Shown here piece by piece: positions 9,360 to 17,719 of a stretch of DNA of 42,049 bases. The notes beneath the pieces are model-generated. The model worked only from the letters and a program-made list of their open reading frames with translations, did not search any database and was not told where the DNA came from. This stretch comes from Gammaproteobacteria bacterium (GTDB taxonomy: Bacteria; Pseudomonadota; Gammaproteobacteria; Enterobacterales; Psychrobiaceae). The stretch covers positions 1-42,049 of the forward strand of contig JABSRU010000036.1 in the NCBI GenBank assembly GCA_013214965.1, read 5' to 3'. Position numbers and translations under genes: made by a program. Position 1 is the first letter of the stretch. Every line of letters starts with the position of its first letter.

Positions 9360-10213
9360 TTGAGTTTTAAAAGGATAAATAACGAACTAAATCAAGTGAA
9401 TACCTTAAAAATATTATGCGATGGTTTAAATGGTATATCATATCCAGATGGTTGCAAAATTAATGGAATGATTTTGAACAAATTAACTCGAATATTTAAA
9501 GCAGTAAAACCTGAGATTATCAATAGTGCATTGAAACAAGAAATTATTTTGATTATGTTTGTTTCAATTGTTTTATTGATTATCGCGCAACAAGTTGATG
9601 CTTTTGAAATGTTGGTTAAGTTTGTGGTTCAGTATGAAACATATGAAATTATTACCTTAGTTTTGGTGTTATCGTTTGCTTTTTTGTTGATTGCGATTCG
9701 AAATGTTAAGTACCTGCAAGCCGAAGTGAAATTACGATTGGCCAGTGAAGCTCAAATCACGCGATTGTTTTTTTTGATCCATTAATAGAGCTACCCAATA
9801 GGACAAATTTGTCAATCATGCTGGCCGCGCCAACCAACTAGGTGCGGTGCTATTTATAGATATTGATAATTTTAAACAAATTAATGATAGCTATGGCCAT
9901 GCACTAGGTGATGAATTACTGCGTTTGTTTACTCAGCAAATACAAAAACAACTCAGAATTGCCGACACTTTAGTTCGAATCGCAAAATGCTGAAAATGTT
10001 ATCACGACCCAAGCTATCATTTCATTGGCCAAAAATTTAAATTTATACATCACTGCCGAAAGAATAGAAACACAGCAGCAGTTTGACTTTATCAAAGGTA
10101 CCCAATGTGATGCGATTCAAGGGTACCTATTAAGCGAACCCTTGAGTGCGACACCATTTGCGATATTACTTGCGGACGAATCAAATTTACAGTTAAGAAT
10201 GATGAGTAGATAA
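9360..10213 (+). pseudogene. Decayed GGDEF/EAL cyclic-di-GMP protein with internal deletion
   Basis: The first part (to 9785) encodes two hydrophobic segments (IILIMFVSIVLLIIAQQV and ITLVLVLSFAFLLIAI) and a linker ending SEAQITRL. A frame change then opens the GGDEF start FDPLIELPNRTNLSIML, a stop follows, and a third frame gives LGAVLFIDIDNFKQINDSYG and GDELLRLFTQQI, ending TLVRIAKC near 9993. The GGDEF motif itself and nearly all of the EAL domain are missing. The sequence jumps to the extreme EAL C-terminus (ISLAKNLNLYITAERIETQQ, CDAIQGYLLSEPLS). At least three lesions plus a deletion of several hundred codons make it non-functional. Its tail overlaps the end of the convergent permease gene. 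Confidence 0.85.
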
Positions 10214-11455
10214 CACCGATTGTCCCTTTAACTGCCAGTATAATAACGGGGTTACCGTCGCCAGTAAAAGGATCGCGTACAGCATGTTTATACCTAACCC
10301 CCAGGCTAGCATCACACAAAAAAGACAGCCCACCATAATTAATGGTCGATTTTTCGATGGTAACAGCTTAAATGCTGCCATCATCGACGCGAAATAAATC
10401 ACCACAAATACCCCATTCGTCCAAGCAATTAATACTTCAATATTAAGATTAAACTGCCAACGAATCACTAATACCATGGCCATAATAGTTAAGACTGTCG
10501 ACAAGGAACGACTGGGAATATTATGTTGATTTAATTTCGAAAAGTACCGTGGAAAAATGCCTTGTTCGCTAAAGTTCCACAATAAACGGGCAACGCTTGC
10601 GGTGTAAACATTAACGGTCGCTAGTCCACCAGCTATACCTAACAGGCCAATCACCGGAGTGCCATAATCACCTAATAGCAAATTGAATAATGTGATCATC
10701 GATAACCCTGAGTGAATTGGATTCTGTAATAGTAACCACGTGCAGATGAGGTAAATACAGCCAACAATTAGAGTGCCGATCATCATCGCCGGAATAAGGT
10801 CTTTTTTAGGATCGCGAAAATCATCCGCCAAATGGGTCATCGCTTCAACGCCTAAAAAACTCCAAAAGGCAATGCCGATAGCACCAATAATGGTCTCAAA
10901 ATTTAAAGTATTATCGTAGTGGATATTGATGGCTGCTAGATGTTGAGGAGATAAATAATTTGCGCCAAATAACAAGCTGATTACGGCTACAATCATCAGT
11001 GTTAAACCCAGTTGCAGCTTGGCTGAGGTTTTGATGCCACGAAAGTTCATGATGTATAATAAGAGCAACATCGATAGTTGACTGACTAATTGCGCCATTG
11101 ACGACATTTCAATCATGGCATCAACGAACTGATAGGTCATTAATATACCTGCGGTTGCTCCTAACGGAACCACCAGTAAAAATATAATGCCAATGGTTCT
11201 TCCTGCAATGCGGCCAAAGGCTTGTTCAACAAAAAAAGCGGGGCCACCCACGTGAGGATAAGCCGACGAGAGTCGACCAAAAATTAATGTCACAGGCACA
11301 ATAGCCAAAATTAATATTACCCAAGCCAACAATGCCCCAGAACCAGCCATATTTAAGGTTATTTGCGGTAAAATGAAGACACTAGTGCCCAGTAAGGTGG
11401 TTGCCATTAGACCAGCACCTTGCCAACGGCCAATTTTTGATTTTAGATGACTCAT
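10193..11455 (-). CDS. yjeH: APC-family amino-acid transporter, YjeH-like exporter
   Basis: Inner-membrane protein of 420 residues with about eleven or twelve hydrophobic helices. The opening (IGRWQGAGLMATTLLGTSVF) matches the helix-1 G-rich substrate motif of YjeH, as do YPHVGGPAFFVEQAFG, AFWSFLGVEAMTHLADDFRDPKKD and IPSRSLSTVLT. In E. coli YjeH exports methionine and branched-chain amino acids. Divergence from an Lrp/AsnC-family gene supports an amino-acid role, since YjeH-type exporters are commonly governed by such regulators. The start is an ATG in good context, with the divergent promoter region upstream. The stop lies inside the tail of the decayed GGDEF/EAL gene. Confidence 0.85.
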   Translation of the reverse strand: MSHLKSKIGRWQGAGLMATTLLGTSVFILPQITLNMAGSGALLAWVILILAIVPVTLIFGRLSSAYPHVGGPAFFVEQAFGRIAGRTIGIIFLLVVPLGATAGILMTYQFVDAMIEMSSMAQLVSQLSMLLLLYIMNFRGIKTSAKLQLGLTLMIVAVISLLFGANYLSPQHLAAINIHYDNTLNFETIIGAIGIAFWSFLGVEAMTHLADDFRDPKKDLIPAMMIGTLIVGCIYLICTWLLLQNPIHSGLSMITLFNLLLGDYGTPVIGLLGIAGGLATVNVYTASVARLLWNFSEQGIFPRYFSKLNQHNIPSRSLSTVLTIMAMVLVIRWQFNLNIEVLIAWTNGVFVVIYFASMMAAFKLLPSKNRPLIMVGCLFCVMLAWGLGINMLYAILLLATVTPLLYWQLKGQSVLSTHHS

Positions 11456-11513
11456 AAATATTGCTCATTAACTATTTGAAGCAGCTATTTTATCTTTATT
11501 AGTGATTTATAAT

Positions 11514-11582
11514 TACCGGAATTGACCTGCAAAACAAGGTAGATAACCGTCATTATGCCGGATATTTGTCTTTTTTCCGGTA
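11514..11582. promoter_or_regulatory. Inverted-repeat operator candidate between yjeH-like and Lrp-like genes
   Basis: TACCGGAA at 11514-11521 and its exact reverse complement TTCCGGTA at 11575-11582 flank a third CCGGA element (TGCCGGATA, about 11556-11564). The spacing of roughly six helical turns and the position in the 193-base divergent gap suggest a multi-site operator for the Lrp-type regulator. The site is unlike the E. coli Lrp consensus, so specificity is unknown. Confidence 0.4.
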
Positions 11583-11648
11583 AAATGTCGGTTTGGTTGC
11601 GCTATGATAGTTAACATCAATAGCACCATTAAGATGAGGACATTACTG

Positions 11649-12065
11649 ATGGATAAATTTGATCAACTAATCATTGCTCAATTGCGAAAAAATGCGCGGG
11701 TGAGCGTGTCATATATCGCAGAATCAGTGAGTTTATCGCGTTCGGCAGTGTCAGATCGGATCAAAAAAATGGAGAAAACTGGGGCCATCCGTGGTTATCA
11801 AGTCTTGCTGAGCGAGTCACAAAAAGATGGCGTGTCAGTTTACTTTGAAGTTCAGCATCAATGCCAGCGTTGTGCAGATGTCGCTCATATTTTTAGAGCA
11901 ATTCCCGAAGTAGTTACCTGTAGTGGAATTACTGGTGATATGGATCTACTGGTGTTTGTTCAAGCTGAATCAATGAGAAGAATCCATCAAATCCGTGAAC
12001 ACTTAGACAGTCAAATAGACATCACCAAAATTAAAACCCATGTTGTAATGAGCGAGTGGATTTAG
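11649..12065 (+). CDS. Lrp/AsnC-family transcriptional regulator
   Basis: Feast/famine regulator of 138 residues from the ATG at 11649, which has GAGGA 8 bases upstream. An in-frame start 45 bases earlier lacks this and adds a non-conserved leader. The N-terminal helix-turn-helix reads LIIAQLRKNARVSVSYIAES, then VSLSRSAVSDRIKKMEKTGA. After the hinge (IRGYQVLL) comes the RAM ligand-sensing domain (VYFEVQ, VVTCSGITGDMDLLVFVQAE, IREHLDSQIDITKIKTHVVM). The Cys-x-x-Cys in QHQCQRCADV is unusual within this fold. It is divergent from the YjeH-like exporter, which it probably controls in response to amino acids. Confidence 0.92.
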   Translation: MDKFDQLIIAQLRKNARVSVSYIAESVSLSRSAVSDRIKKMEKTGAIRGYQVLLSESQKDGVSVYFEVQHQCQRCADVAHIFRAIPEVVTCSGITGDMDLLVFVQAESMRRIHQIREHLDSQIDITKIKTHVVMSEWI

Positions 12066-12075
12066 CATTTCACTG

Positions 12076-13086
12076 TTACCAACGATTATCTTTAATAATG
12101 GTTTTTGCTTGTTGGTGGAACTTTGGCAGTTGTAAAATGGCTTGTTTATCCGCAACCAATTTGCCCCAAGAGCTTAGTAATGGGCTCGGTGACATATCGG
12201 CTCTGATTGGGTATTCATGATTGAGTTCGGCATAGAATTGTTGCGCGATGCTGGTGGTCAAAAATTCAATAAATTTAATCGCATTTTGTTTATTTTTAGC
12301 AGCACTAGTAACGGCAGCACCACTGATATTGACATGGGTGCCGGTATTTTCAGCATTGGGGAATATAATGCCCACTTTTTGATAAACATCGCGATCGTTG
12401 GCCTTTTCACTACTCGATAGCATGCCGTAATAGTAGCTATTGGCAATCGTTACATCACAGCTGCCTTTGGCTATAAGCCGCAGCTGATCACGATCACCAC
12501 CTTGTGGTCGCATCGCTAGATTACTGACAAATTCTTCGGTCCATTGATTAGCCCATGCTTGACCGTGATGATGAATAAAACTTGCGACCATCGAGCGATT
12601 ATAGAAGTGACTGCCCTTACGACTGCAAAGTTTACCCTGCCATTTTTTGTGGGTTAAATCTTGATAGGTTGTCAGTTTGCTCGGATTAACCCGTGATTTT
12701 GAGTAAAAAATTGCCCGAGCTCTAATTGAGGTACCAAACCAGTAATGTTCAGGATCTCGTAAGCTTTTTGGGATGTTATTGATTAATATTTCAGATTGGA
12801 TCGGTTGAATGATTTTTAATTGCTTGGCTTGCTCTAAACGTGCGACATCAGTGGTTAGCAGTACATCGGCAAAGCTATGTTGGCCATCATCAATTAATCG
12901 TTGCATTAAGACATTAGCTTTACCACTAACGACATTAATTTTGATCCCAGTTTGTTGGGTAAATGCATTGATTAAAGGATTTATTAGCTCGGCTTGGCGG
13001 AAGGAGTAGATATTCACTACGTTTTCTACTGCGGCACTTGTATGCATCGGCAATATCAGGCTTAACAACAAAATAAACCTATTCAT
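12076..13086 (-). CDS. Periplasmic Fe(III)-binding protein (FbpA/FutA-type ABC substrate-binding protein)
   Basis: Extracytoplasmic iron-binding lipid-free protein of 336 residues with a cleavable signal (RFILLLSLILPMHTSA). Family marks are VVNIYSFRQAELINPLINAF, FADVLLTTDVARLEQAK, YWFGTSIRARAIFYSK and TYQDLTHKKWQGKLCSRKG. ANSYYYGML carries the tandem tyrosines used as iron ligands in FbpA/FutA, and HVNISGAAVTSAAKN follows. It should deliver ferric iron to an ABC permease, but no permease or ATPase gene is adjacent, so it is an orphan in this window. A Fur box lies 15-33 bases upstream of the start. It is convergent with the Lrp gene with a 10-base gap. Confidence 0.9.
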   Translation of the reverse strand: MNRFILLLSLILPMHTSAAVENVVNIYSFRQAELINPLINAFTQQTGIKINVVSGKANVLMQRLIDDGQHSFADVLLTTDVARLEQAKQLKIIQPIQSEILINNIPKSLRDPEHYWFGTSIRARAIFYSKSRVNPSKLTTYQDLTHKKWQGKLCSRKGSHFYNRSMVASFIHHHGQAWANQWTEEFVSNLAMRPQGGDRDQLRLIAKGSCDVTIANSYYYGMLSSSEKANDRDVYQKVGIIFPNAENTGTHVNISGAAVTSAAKNKQNAIKFIEFLTTSIAQQFYAELNHEYPIRADMSPSPLLSSWGKLVADKQAILQLPKFHQQAKTIIKDNRW

Positions 13087-13100
13087 TTTATATTCTCTCT

Positions 13101-13119
13101 GATAATGATAACCGTTTGC
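13101..13119 (-). promoter_or_regulatory. Fur box upstream of the Fe(III)-binding protein
   Basis: GATAATGATAACCGTTTGC matches the Fur consensus at 15 of 19 positions, with the first eleven exact. It lies between the divergent iron-binding protein gene and the GGDEF-EAL gene (start about 13181), so it could influence both. Confidence 0.7.
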
Positions 13120-13180
13120 ATTTAAGCATTGTTTAACTATAATGTACAGTAGAATTTAGCCTATATATTTGGAAATTTCG

Positions 13181-15529
13181 GTGAAATTACTTGCTCGTTA
13201 CTATGCGGTGTTTTTGGTTTGGTTTTTTGGTTTTATTTTGTCATATGCGATGTTTTCTACTGTTCAATACTATGAATCACAATATAAAAATCACGTTTTC
13301 AAAAGCTCTTTCAATGACAAAGTGACTAGTTTAACCCAAGCGGTTTCCGCGATTGATAAGGTGTTCTTTGCCACACAAAGCCTGCTGACTGTCGTTCCTC
13401 AATTAACTAGTCAGGGCTTCTCCCAGCTAGTGAATAAAGAATTTTTATCTCACACCGGAATGCAAGGGCTGCAATGGGCGCCATTAGTGCTAACGAAGAA
13501 CTTAGCCAGTTTTGAGTTGAAAGTGCGAGCGAGTGGTATTTTTGATTATCGTGTGTATCCAACGCAAGGCAACTGTTATTCTGCTTATCGCAATGCCATT
13601 TTTCCGGTGTTGTTCGCGGAACCTTTCGATACCATTGGCCATAAACTAGGGCATCAACTTAGCAGTGATTGTGACATTGCCAACAGCATGGCGGAGGCCA
13701 TTCGAAGTAAAAAAATCACCACTAGCCAATTTATTACTGAAAATAATGCGTCGGGACTGCGGTTACTTAAACCAGTCTTTTCTGCCGATGGTCAATTACG
13801 AGGTTTTGTTGTTGGTATTGTGATGATCAATCGTCTGGTTGATACCTTATGGGGCGATATGATGGCTGAGGATAATTATCAGATTGTTATTTTTAATGAT
13901 GCCGATAAGAAACAGCAGTTATATCGATCGCAATGGCGGGAAGATTGTGCCGAGGATTGCTCATCGCAAAGTGCCTACCTACAGATTGAAAGCAGCATCC
14001 CATTTGCGAACCAATTATGGCATATAGAATTTAGTCAACGAGTCATTAATTCTCGAGATGTTGTATTACCTTACGCCAGCGCATTACTGATTTTATTACT
14101 GGCACTTGGGCTGAGTGTTTATTTATGGATGAACTCCAATCGGATCCGTTGGGCTCATAAATTGGTTGATGAACGTACCGAATCATTACAATATCAAGCC
14201 AGTCATGATGAATTGACCAAGTTATATAACAAGCAAACACTGACCGATATTTTAACTAAAAAAACTAAACATATCACCAACAAGCCCTTTAGCGTGTTGT
14301 TTATCGACCTTGATCACTTTAAAAAAATAAACGATACAATGGGGCACTTAGTTGGCGATAAGCTACTGAAACAAGTGGCAAAAAGGTTAACCGAAAGCGC
14401 CCGAAGTCACGATGACATATTTCGATTTGGGGGCGATGAATTTGTGGTTATTCTTAATAACAATTCCAATAAAGTGATGGTCGATAATGTTGCGAATCGG
14501 TTGTTAAGTAAATTAATCAAGGAATATAAAATTGATGGTGGTTGCTATCGAATTGGTGCAAGTATCGGGGTCTCGATCATCGACGACCTTAATACAAATT
14601 GCGATACAATTATTCGAAATGCAGATATTGCAATGTACGAAGCCAAAAATAGTGGTAGGGGACGAGTGATCTTTTATCATGACAACATGTACAAAAAAAT
14701 TGTTAACAAACAAGATATCGAAGATTCATTATGCCTAGCAGTGGTTAATAAAGAATTGCGATTACACCTGCAACCTATTTTCTCAAATCAGCAAGTGTTG
14801 ATTGGTTTTGAGGCGCTAAGTCGGTGGCAACATCCGGAAAAAGGGTTGGTGATGCCGGATCGTTTCATTCCGATTGCTGAGGAAAACGGTGTTATTCATC
14901 AAATTGGTCATTGGGTTATTGAGAGTGTTTGCGCCCAACTGAGGGATTGGGTTGATATTTACGGGGTTAATAATTGTCCTTACATCAGCATTAATGTTTC
15001 ACCTTATCAATTGGCAAAATATAATGTTGTTACTGAAGTGAAAACCGCTTTAGCGTTATATAAGATCCCAGCTAAACTGTTAGCAATCGAATTAACTGAA
15101 TCGGCTTTAATTGAGAATAAAGCAACGGTTAAAGCACATTTGATGGAGTTGCGAGAACTTGGTATTCGAATTTTTCTAGATGATTTTGGTACCGGATTTT
15201 CGTCGTTGTCGTTACTGCAAAGTTTTCCGATTGATGTGATCAAAATCGATCGTAGTTTCATCAGTGGGATTAGTGAAAATAACAGAGAGTCCAAAAAGTT
15301 AGTCACCGCAATTATTAGCATGTCTGATGCATTAAATATGGCGATAATTGCCGAAGGGGTTGAAGACAATTTAACCCTTGAATGGTTATCAAGAATAAAT
15401 TGCCAATCAATGCAAGGGTATTACTTCTCCAATCCGCTTGATGCTGAAGAATTGCCGACCTTTTTGAAGCGGCATCTCGTACCAATTATTGGCGCTAGCT
15501 CCATTGTCTCATTTAAACAAAGGGCCTAG
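13181..15529 (+). CDS. Membrane GGDEF-EAL protein with CHASE-type periplasmic sensor
   Basis: Bifunctional cyclic-di-GMP enzyme of about 782 residues. TM1 (YYAVFLVWFFGFILSYAMF) and TM2 (LPYASALLILLLALGLSVYL) bracket a periplasmic region resembling a CHASE ligand-binding domain (FFATQSLLTVVPQL, GMQGLQWAPLV, VYPTQGN). Next come a GGDEF domain with intact FRFGGDEF and an RSHD I-site five residues before it, then an EAL domain. The EAL domain keeps FEALSRW, SINVSP, ELTES, LDDFGTGFSS, IKIDRSF, AEGVED and MQGYYFSNPL, so both activities look possible. The GTG at 13181 is preferred because GGA lies 7 bases upstream; an in-frame TTG at 13169 lacks a ribosome site. Divergent from the Fe-binding gene across a Fur box. 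Confidence 0.9.
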   Translation: MKLLARYYAVFLVWFFGFILSYAMFSTVQYYESQYKNHVFKSSFNDKVTSLTQAVSAIDKVFFATQSLLTVVPQLTSQGFSQLVNKEFLSHTGMQGLQWAPLVLTKNLASFELKVRASGIFDYRVYPTQGNCYSAYRNAIFPVLFAEPFDTIGHKLGHQLSSDCDIANSMAEAIRSKKITTSQFITENNASGLRLLKPVFSADGQLRGFVVGIVMINRLVDTLWGDMMAEDNYQIVIFNDADKKQQLYRSQWREDCAEDCSSQSAYLQIESSIPFANQLWHIEFSQRVINSRDVVLPYASALLILLLALGLSVYLWMNSNRIRWAHKLVDERTESLQYQASHDELTKLYNKQTLTDILTKKTKHITNKPFSVLFIDLDHFKKINDTMGHLVGDKLLKQVAKRLTESARSHDDIFRFGGDEFVVILNNNSNKVMVDNVANRLLSKLIKEYKIDGGCYRIGASIGVSIIDDLNTNCDTIIRNADIAMYEAKNSGRGRVIFYHDNMYKKIVNKQDIEDSLCLAVVNKELRLHLQPIFSNQQVLIGFEALSRWQHPEKGLVMPDRFIPIAEENGVIHQIGHWVIESVCAQLRDWVDIYGVNNCPYISINVSPYQLAKYNVVTEVKTALALYKIPAKLLAIELTESALIENKATVKAHLMELRELGIRIFLDDFGTGFSSLSLLQSFPIDVIKIDRSFISGISENNRESKKLVTAIISMSDALNMAIIAEGVEDNLTLEWLSRINCQSMQGYYFSNPLDAEELPTFLKRHLVPIIGASSIVSFKQRA

Positions 15530-15538
15530 AGATTAATA

Positions 15539-15808
15539 TTAGCGCTTACGTGATTTCCAGCTATTAAACAGTGCGATCAATAAAATATTTAAGGCTAAAA
15601 ATGACAACCAATAAACGCCCATTAATGCCGGAAATTCGCCACTAAGTAAGCTAATAAATGAAATCACTAATGTTAGCCAGCCGCCAATGCTAAAACATTG
15701 CTCCTGGCGTGCTGACAGGCTGCGCTTAAAGCTATGACGAAAATGTTTGGTCATCGCCATCGACAATAACCACAGTGCCACAAGCTGTAATAGATAACTT
15801 AATATCAT
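15539..15808 (-). CDS. DUF3325-type small membrane protein of the iron locus
   Basis: An 89-residue protein with three predicted helices (ILSYLLQLVALWLLSMAM, GGWLTLVISFISLLSG and YWLSFLALNILLIALFNSW) and a basic cytoplasmic loop (KHFRHSFKRSLSARQEQ). The layout and the third position after DUF3649 and PepSY genes match the DUF3325 family found next to ferric-siderophore receptors. Its start is one base after the PepSY stop, so translation is coupled. Function is unknown; a supporting role in reductive iron release with PepSY is inferred. Confidence 0.7.
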   Translation of the reverse strand: MILSYLLQLVALWLLSMAMTKHFRHSFKRSLSARQEQCFSIGGWLTLVISFISLLSGEFPALMGVYWLSFLALNILLIALFNSWKSRKR

Positions 15809-15809
15809 C

Positions 15810-17315
15810 TTAGTTATTTCGTCCCCGTAACCAACAGTAAAAAATTAAACTAATCGATCCCGTGGTAAGCAAGGCGAGATCAACCCCAAGGTAAACCCAG
15901 TTATTGTATTGCCAGGCTTGCAACAGCCACTGCGGATTCAGAATAAAATCGACGAAGGGTAACAGGAGATAAGCAATCGCTGTTATTAATAACAACTCGA
16001 GCCAAGCACGTTGCGCAGGGCGAATAAAGCTGTAAGTTAACGCAGCTAACCAAGTAAGTAAAAACACCGATATTTCTGCGTCTGCCCGTTGTGCTAAATT
16101 AAAATCCAGCAATCGGTTGGCGTAAAAATAGCCAGCAATGGCAAGAATTAATCCGATAATACCCGCTATATTGAGGCGCTCGACTAAATAATGCCCGAGA
16201 TGACGCTGTTTTACTTTGGCTAACCGCTTGTTAAGCCACATAACCATGCCACTAGCAATTAATAAACAGCTCGCACTGCCCATGAAAAATAACAACCAAC
16301 GTAAACCCGCAGAGGCAAACAAAGCCTCATGTAAGCCATAAAATATTCGCCTTAACATTCGTGCGGTACGTTCGGATTCTGCGCCCGTTAATGCATGACC
16401 GTCAACGGATGAAAAAGCCAATACCTGGGTTTTATTAGATAACGACATGCTTTTATGACGGGAGACCACAATGCGACCATTCGCATCAAAAGGCAGTTCG
16501 TAGCTAATGCGTTTTATCGCATTTTGTTCCGGCCACTGTTGCTGCACTTGCGCTAAAATCACCGTAAAATCAGTGATGGGCTTGGCTGCAATATTGGCTG
16601 GGATTAACGCTGGCAATGAAGTGCTGACTAGGGCGTTTAGTTCACGAGATCCTTTGTCATAGTGATGATCCATGCTCCAGGGCATATACATACTGATGTA
16701 GATAAATAGGGCGCTTACGCTTAAAATAAAGCAAAAAGGAATAGTGATAATACCGACTACCGCATGTAAATCCGTTAAGGTTTTAAGTACGTTATTTAAG
16801 CGCACGGTAAAAAAGTCACGGAAAAAACGGCGGTGAGTAAAAATACCACTAAAAATTCCTACCAACATCATCATGGCCGCGATACCAGCAAAGTAACGGC
16901 CACCATAATCACGTAATTGCAATGTATAGTGAAAAGTTCTAAAGAAGTTACCGCCTTGGGTATCTCTCACTTCAATCGGCTGAAATGATTGACTGTCTAG
17001 GGTTTGAGAGTGACGAATATTTTTAGGCTTATTAGCCATGGTCCAAGACAGTTTTAAATGATTATTACGGGAGGTCGCTAAATTGATTCGCCAATTGATG
17101 GCGCCTGAAGCGTCGGTATTCAGTCGTTGTAATGACTGGTTGATTGCCATTGATGACACTGGTTTACTGCCTAACTCAGGTTTCATCCATTGGCTGATCT
17201 CATGATTAAAATAGCTTAAGGTCCCGGTGACAAAAATAGCCAATAATAGCCAACCTAACACCAAGCCGCTGTAAGTATGGAGCCAAATCATGGTTTTTCT
17301 AAAATCAGGTTTCAT
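15810..17315 (-). CDS. PepSY-domain transmembrane protein, probable ferric-siderophore reductase
   Basis: Inner-membrane protein of 501 residues from the ATG at 17315. A longer open frame exists, but this start has GGGGGA 7 bases upstream and overlaps the DUF3649 stop by one base (TAATG), a classic coupled junction. The first helix and conserved His lie in MIWLHTYSGLVLGWLLLAIFVTG. Further PepSY_TM marks are FRTFHYTLQLRDYGG, GIFSGIFTHRRFFRDFF, LTDLHAVVGIITIPFCFILS and FYGLHEALFASAGLRWLLFF. Late helices follow. The repeated membrane histidines fit heme-linked electron transfer. Related proteins (FpvG type) reduce siderophore iron in the periplasm; that role here is inference supported by the locus. 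Confidence 0.85.
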   Translation of the reverse strand: MKPDFRKTMIWLHTYSGLVLGWLLLAIFVTGTLSYFNHEISQWMKPELGSKPVSSMAINQSLQRLNTDASGAINWRINLATSRNNHLKLSWTMANKPKNIRHSQTLDSQSFQPIEVRDTQGGNFFRTFHYTLQLRDYGGRYFAGIAAMMMLVGIFSGIFTHRRFFRDFFTVRLNNVLKTLTDLHAVVGIITIPFCFILSVSALFIYISMYMPWSMDHHYDKGSRELNALVSTSLPALIPANIAAKPITDFTVILAQVQQQWPEQNAIKRISYELPFDANGRIVVSRHKSMSLSNKTQVLAFSSVDGHALTGAESERTARMLRRIFYGLHEALFASAGLRWLLFFMGSASCLLIASGMVMWLNKRLAKVKQRHLGHYLVERLNIAGIIGLILAIAGYFYANRLLDFNLAQRADAEISVFLLTWLAALTYSFIRPAQRAWLELLLITAIAYLLLPFVDFILNPQWLLQAWQYNNWVYLGVDLALLTTGSISLIFYCWLRGRNN

Positions 17316-17608
17316 TAAATAGTCCCCCAAAAATGAAGTGCCATCAAAATCACGCAAGCCATCACAATATCACGCCATGCTAGCAAAGCACTGCGTTGGC
17401 AAAAAGACCAAATAATTGCGATAAAACCAAAGAAATAACTATAAAGTGTCGCGAAGTAAACGGCGTCAGCTTGGAGTGATCCAAACAGATTAATGAATAC
17501 CGGCACCATGCCTAAGCTGCTCGCGATCGCAAAACAATAAGCGCCCACTGTTGCTGCTAAACAACGGGCGGTAATCTCTAATTGATAGTGACTGAAAAGT
17601 TGCAACAC
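17315..17608 (-). CDS. DUF3649-type small membrane protein of the iron locus
   Basis: A 97-residue, three-helix membrane protein starting at a GTG with AGGA upstream. The helices are RCLAATVGAYCFAIASSLGM, YFATLYSYFFGFIAIIWSFC and the C-terminal IVMACVILMALHFW. The LAA-x-GAY opening, LYSYFFGFIAIIWSF and RSALLAW match the DUF3649 iron-uptake family. It is first in the DUF3649-PepSY-DUF3325 set, with a Fur box upstream, and its stop codon overlaps the PepSY start. Molecular role unknown. Confidence 0.7.
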   Translation of the reverse strand: MLQLFSHYQLEITARCLAATVGAYCFAIASSLGMVPVFINLFGSLQADAVYFATLYSYFFGFIAIIWSFCQRSALLAWRDIVMACVILMALHFWGTI

Positions 17609-17633
17609 CTTGATCCTAAATTGTTAACCACAT

Positions 17634-17681
17634 AAAAAAACCGACAATAGTAACGAAATAAATATCATTATCATTATCGGT
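17634..17681 (-). terminator. Possible rho-independent terminator after the STN receptor gene
   Basis: On the minus strand ACCGATAAT (17681-17673) can pair with ATTGTCGGT (17648-17640) with one G-U pair, followed by seven T residues. The 24-base loop is long, which lowers confidence. It would end the receptor transcript just before the DUF3649 gene, and it overlaps the Fur box. Confidence 0.4.
17660..17678 (-). promoter_or_regulatory. Fur box upstream of the DUF3649-PepSY-DUF3325 operon
   Basis: Reading the minus strand, GATAATGATAATGATATTT matches the Fur consensus at 15 of 19 positions, with the first twelve exact. It lies 52-70 bases before the DUF3649 start, giving this three-gene set its own iron control independent of the sigma-factor-driven receptor gene. 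Confidence 0.7.
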
Positions 17682-17719
17682 TGGGTCATTCTAGCAGATT
17701 CTATATTTAGATATACGGC

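Noticed and set aside
15007-15369. 120-codon open frame on the minus strand
   Set aside because: Antisense to the EAL domain, which keeps every conserved motif in the plus frame.
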